Below are positions 6,529 through 7,642 of a stretch of DNA of 7,642 nucleotides, piece by piece. Source of the DNA: Gallionella sp. UBA4737 (lineage in GTDB: Bacteria; Pseudomonadota; Gammaproteobacteria; Burkholderiales; Gallionellaceae); NCBI GenBank assembly GCA_002403995.1, contig DHIV01000009.1, positions 1 to 7,642 on the forward strand, given 5' to 3'. Each line of letters opens with the position of its first letter. Within the stretch, counting starts at the first letter, position 1. Made by a program: the position numbers and the translations under genes. Under the pieces are notes generated by a model. That model did not search any database. It was given only the letters and a program-made list of their open reading frames with translations, and was not told the DNA's origin.

Positions 6529-7642
6529 CAGAAGCAACCGGCCGCAAAGCCTGGCTCGACAAGCTGTTCCCGTTTTTGTCCTGGCGGCAAGAAATCAACC
6601 GCGACACGCTCAAGGCCGACCTGGCAGCAGGTATCACGGTTGCACTTGTCGCGATTCCGCAGTCGCTGGCTTACGCGCAACTGGCAGGCGTCCCGGCCTA
6701 TTTCGGTTTGTACGCGATACTCGTTCCTTCCCTCATCGGCGCATTGTTTGGTTCATCACGGATACTTTCTACCGGGCCGGTGGCAATGACCTCATTGCTG
6801 ACGGCTGCGAGCGTCATTCCATACGCCCACTGGGGAACGGAACAGTTTTACACGACTGTTGTGCTGATGGCGTTCCTATCCGGTGCTGTGCAGATCGCAC
6901 TTGGCCTGGCACGCATGGGGGTGCTGCTCAATTTCCTGTCGCATCCGGTATTGATGGGATTCATCAATGCTGCCGCCATCATCATCGGATTGTCGCAACT
7001 CGCCCCATTGGTCGGGCTGTCGCTGCGGAACAGTCAGCATTTCCTCGTGGACATCGCTCATATCCTTGTCAATATGGATGAGATGCACTCGGCCTCGCTG
7101 ATCTTTGGCGTGTCTTCCCTGGCGATCATGCTGGCGCTGAAACGTTTCGCGCCGAAACTTCCGGGCGTGCTGATCGCCGTGACACTGGCCACGGTTGTGA
7201 GTTACCTGGTCGGTTTCGAGGCTATGGGTGGCAGGGTGGTCGGCGAGGTACCGCAGGGCCTGCCCGGCTTCAGTTTGCCGGAGCTGGATTGGAACGCAAG
7301 TGTGGAACTGCTGCCCATGGCTGTTGTGATTGCGCTGGTCAGTTTCATGGAAGCCATGTCCAGTTGCAAGATCATTGCCATCAAGACCCGCACGGCATGG
7401 AATGAAAACCAGGAGCTGATCGGTCAGGGCCTGGCGAAGATCGCGGCATCCTTCAATCACACCATGCCGGTGAGCGGTTCATTCTCGCGCTCTGCGCTGA
7501 ATCTTGCTGCAGGTGCAAGAACCGGATTGTCCTCGATCTTCACCGCCATCGCGGTATTGCTCACGTTACTGGTGCTGACCCCGCTGCTGCATCAACTGCC
7601 CAAACCCACGCTCGCCGCGGTGATCATTCTGGCGGTGATTTC
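6522..7642 (+). CDS. SulP-family anion (probably sulfate) transporter, 3' end outside window
   Basis: An open frame of 373 complete codons runs off the right edge. It encodes an inner-membrane transporter of the SulP (SLC26-like) family. The N-terminal LFPFLSW (residues 15-21), IPQSLAYAQLAGVPAYFGLY (45-64) and FGSSR blocks form the family signature, with Phe in place of the usual Tyr before GLY. NQELIGQGLAKI and SGSFSRSALN (about 296-325) are further conserved blocks. Several hydrophobic helices follow; the rest of the membrane domain and any C-terminal STAS domain are missing. The start is uncertain: the frame contains TTG at 6522 and 6525, with only a weak GGGA upstream and no early ATG, while a better start lies at 6469 in another frame. 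The position directly behind soeC suggests export or exchange of the sulfate product, but SulP members also carry bicarbonate and other anions, so the substrate is inferred. Confidence 0.88.
   Translation, partial: MLTEATGRKAWLDKLFPFLSWRQEINRDTLKADLAAGITVALVAIPQSLAYAQLAGVPAYFGLYAILVPSLIGALFGSSRILSTGPVAMTSLLTAASVIPYAHWGTEQFYTTVVLMAFLSGAVQIALGLARMGVLLNFLSHPVLMGFINAAAIIIGLSQLAPLVGLSLRNSQHFLVDIAHILVNMDEMHSASLIFGVSSLAIMLALKRFAPKLPGVLIAVTLATVVSYLVGFEAMGGRVVGEVPQGLPGFSLPELDWNASVELLPMAVVIALVSFMEAMSSCKIIAIKTRTAWNENQELIGQGLAKIAASFNHTMPVSGSFSRSALNLAAGARTGLSSIFTAIAVLLTLLVLTPLLHQLPKPTLAAVIILAVI

Noticed and set aside
6473..7081. Plus-strand open frame of 202 codons at the start of the SulP gene
   Set aside because: It is a shadow in another frame. 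The correct frame, open from 6498 to the right edge, carries the SulP motifs.

Overview
The window reads as chromosomal DNA of a sulfur-oxidising proteobacterium. Gene content and codon style (GC-rich coding DNA, strong sulfite-oxidation enzymes, DmsC-type anchor) fit a betaproteobacterium of the Gallionellales/Sulfuricella/Thiobacillus kind best. That placement is an inference from protein recognition, not from a search.

Layout. At the left edge (1-4) an unidentified minus-strand gene has its start codon and a clear Shine-Dalgarno sequence, and runs out of the window. Bases 5-333 hold no convincing gene. They contain a row of RNA hairpins ending in an intrinsic terminator for the gene to their right. 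Bases 334-1548 (minus) encode a complete dissimilatory-type ATP sulfurylase (sat). A 219-bp divergent intergenic region (1549-1767) carries two palindromes and a plausible sigma-70 promoter reading right. Then on the plus strand come soeA (1768-4707), soeB (4742-5473) and soeC (5492-6469): a cytoplasm-facing, membrane-bound molybdoenzyme that oxidises sulfite to sulfate. The last gene, from about 6522 (or 6469) to the right edge, is a SulP-family anion transporter truncated by the window.

How the genes work together. SoeABC oxidises cytoplasmic sulfite directly to sulfate and passes electrons through four [4Fe-4S] clusters to the quinone pool. Sat catalyses the last step of the alternative, APS-dependent route, making ATP and sulfate from APS and pyrophosphate; the APS reductase genes are not in the window. 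A SulP transporter directly behind soeC would be well placed to move the sulfate product, though its substrate is inferred from context only. The window is therefore a compact sulfite-to-sulfate module with both routes divergently transcribed from one control region.

The enzymes belong to known families and I see no wholly new system. The points most worth a second look are the soeC/SulP junction, where a well-placed start codon and Shine-Dalgarno lie one base out of frame with the transporter; the structured 3' tail of sat; and the palindromes in the shared sat/soe control region.
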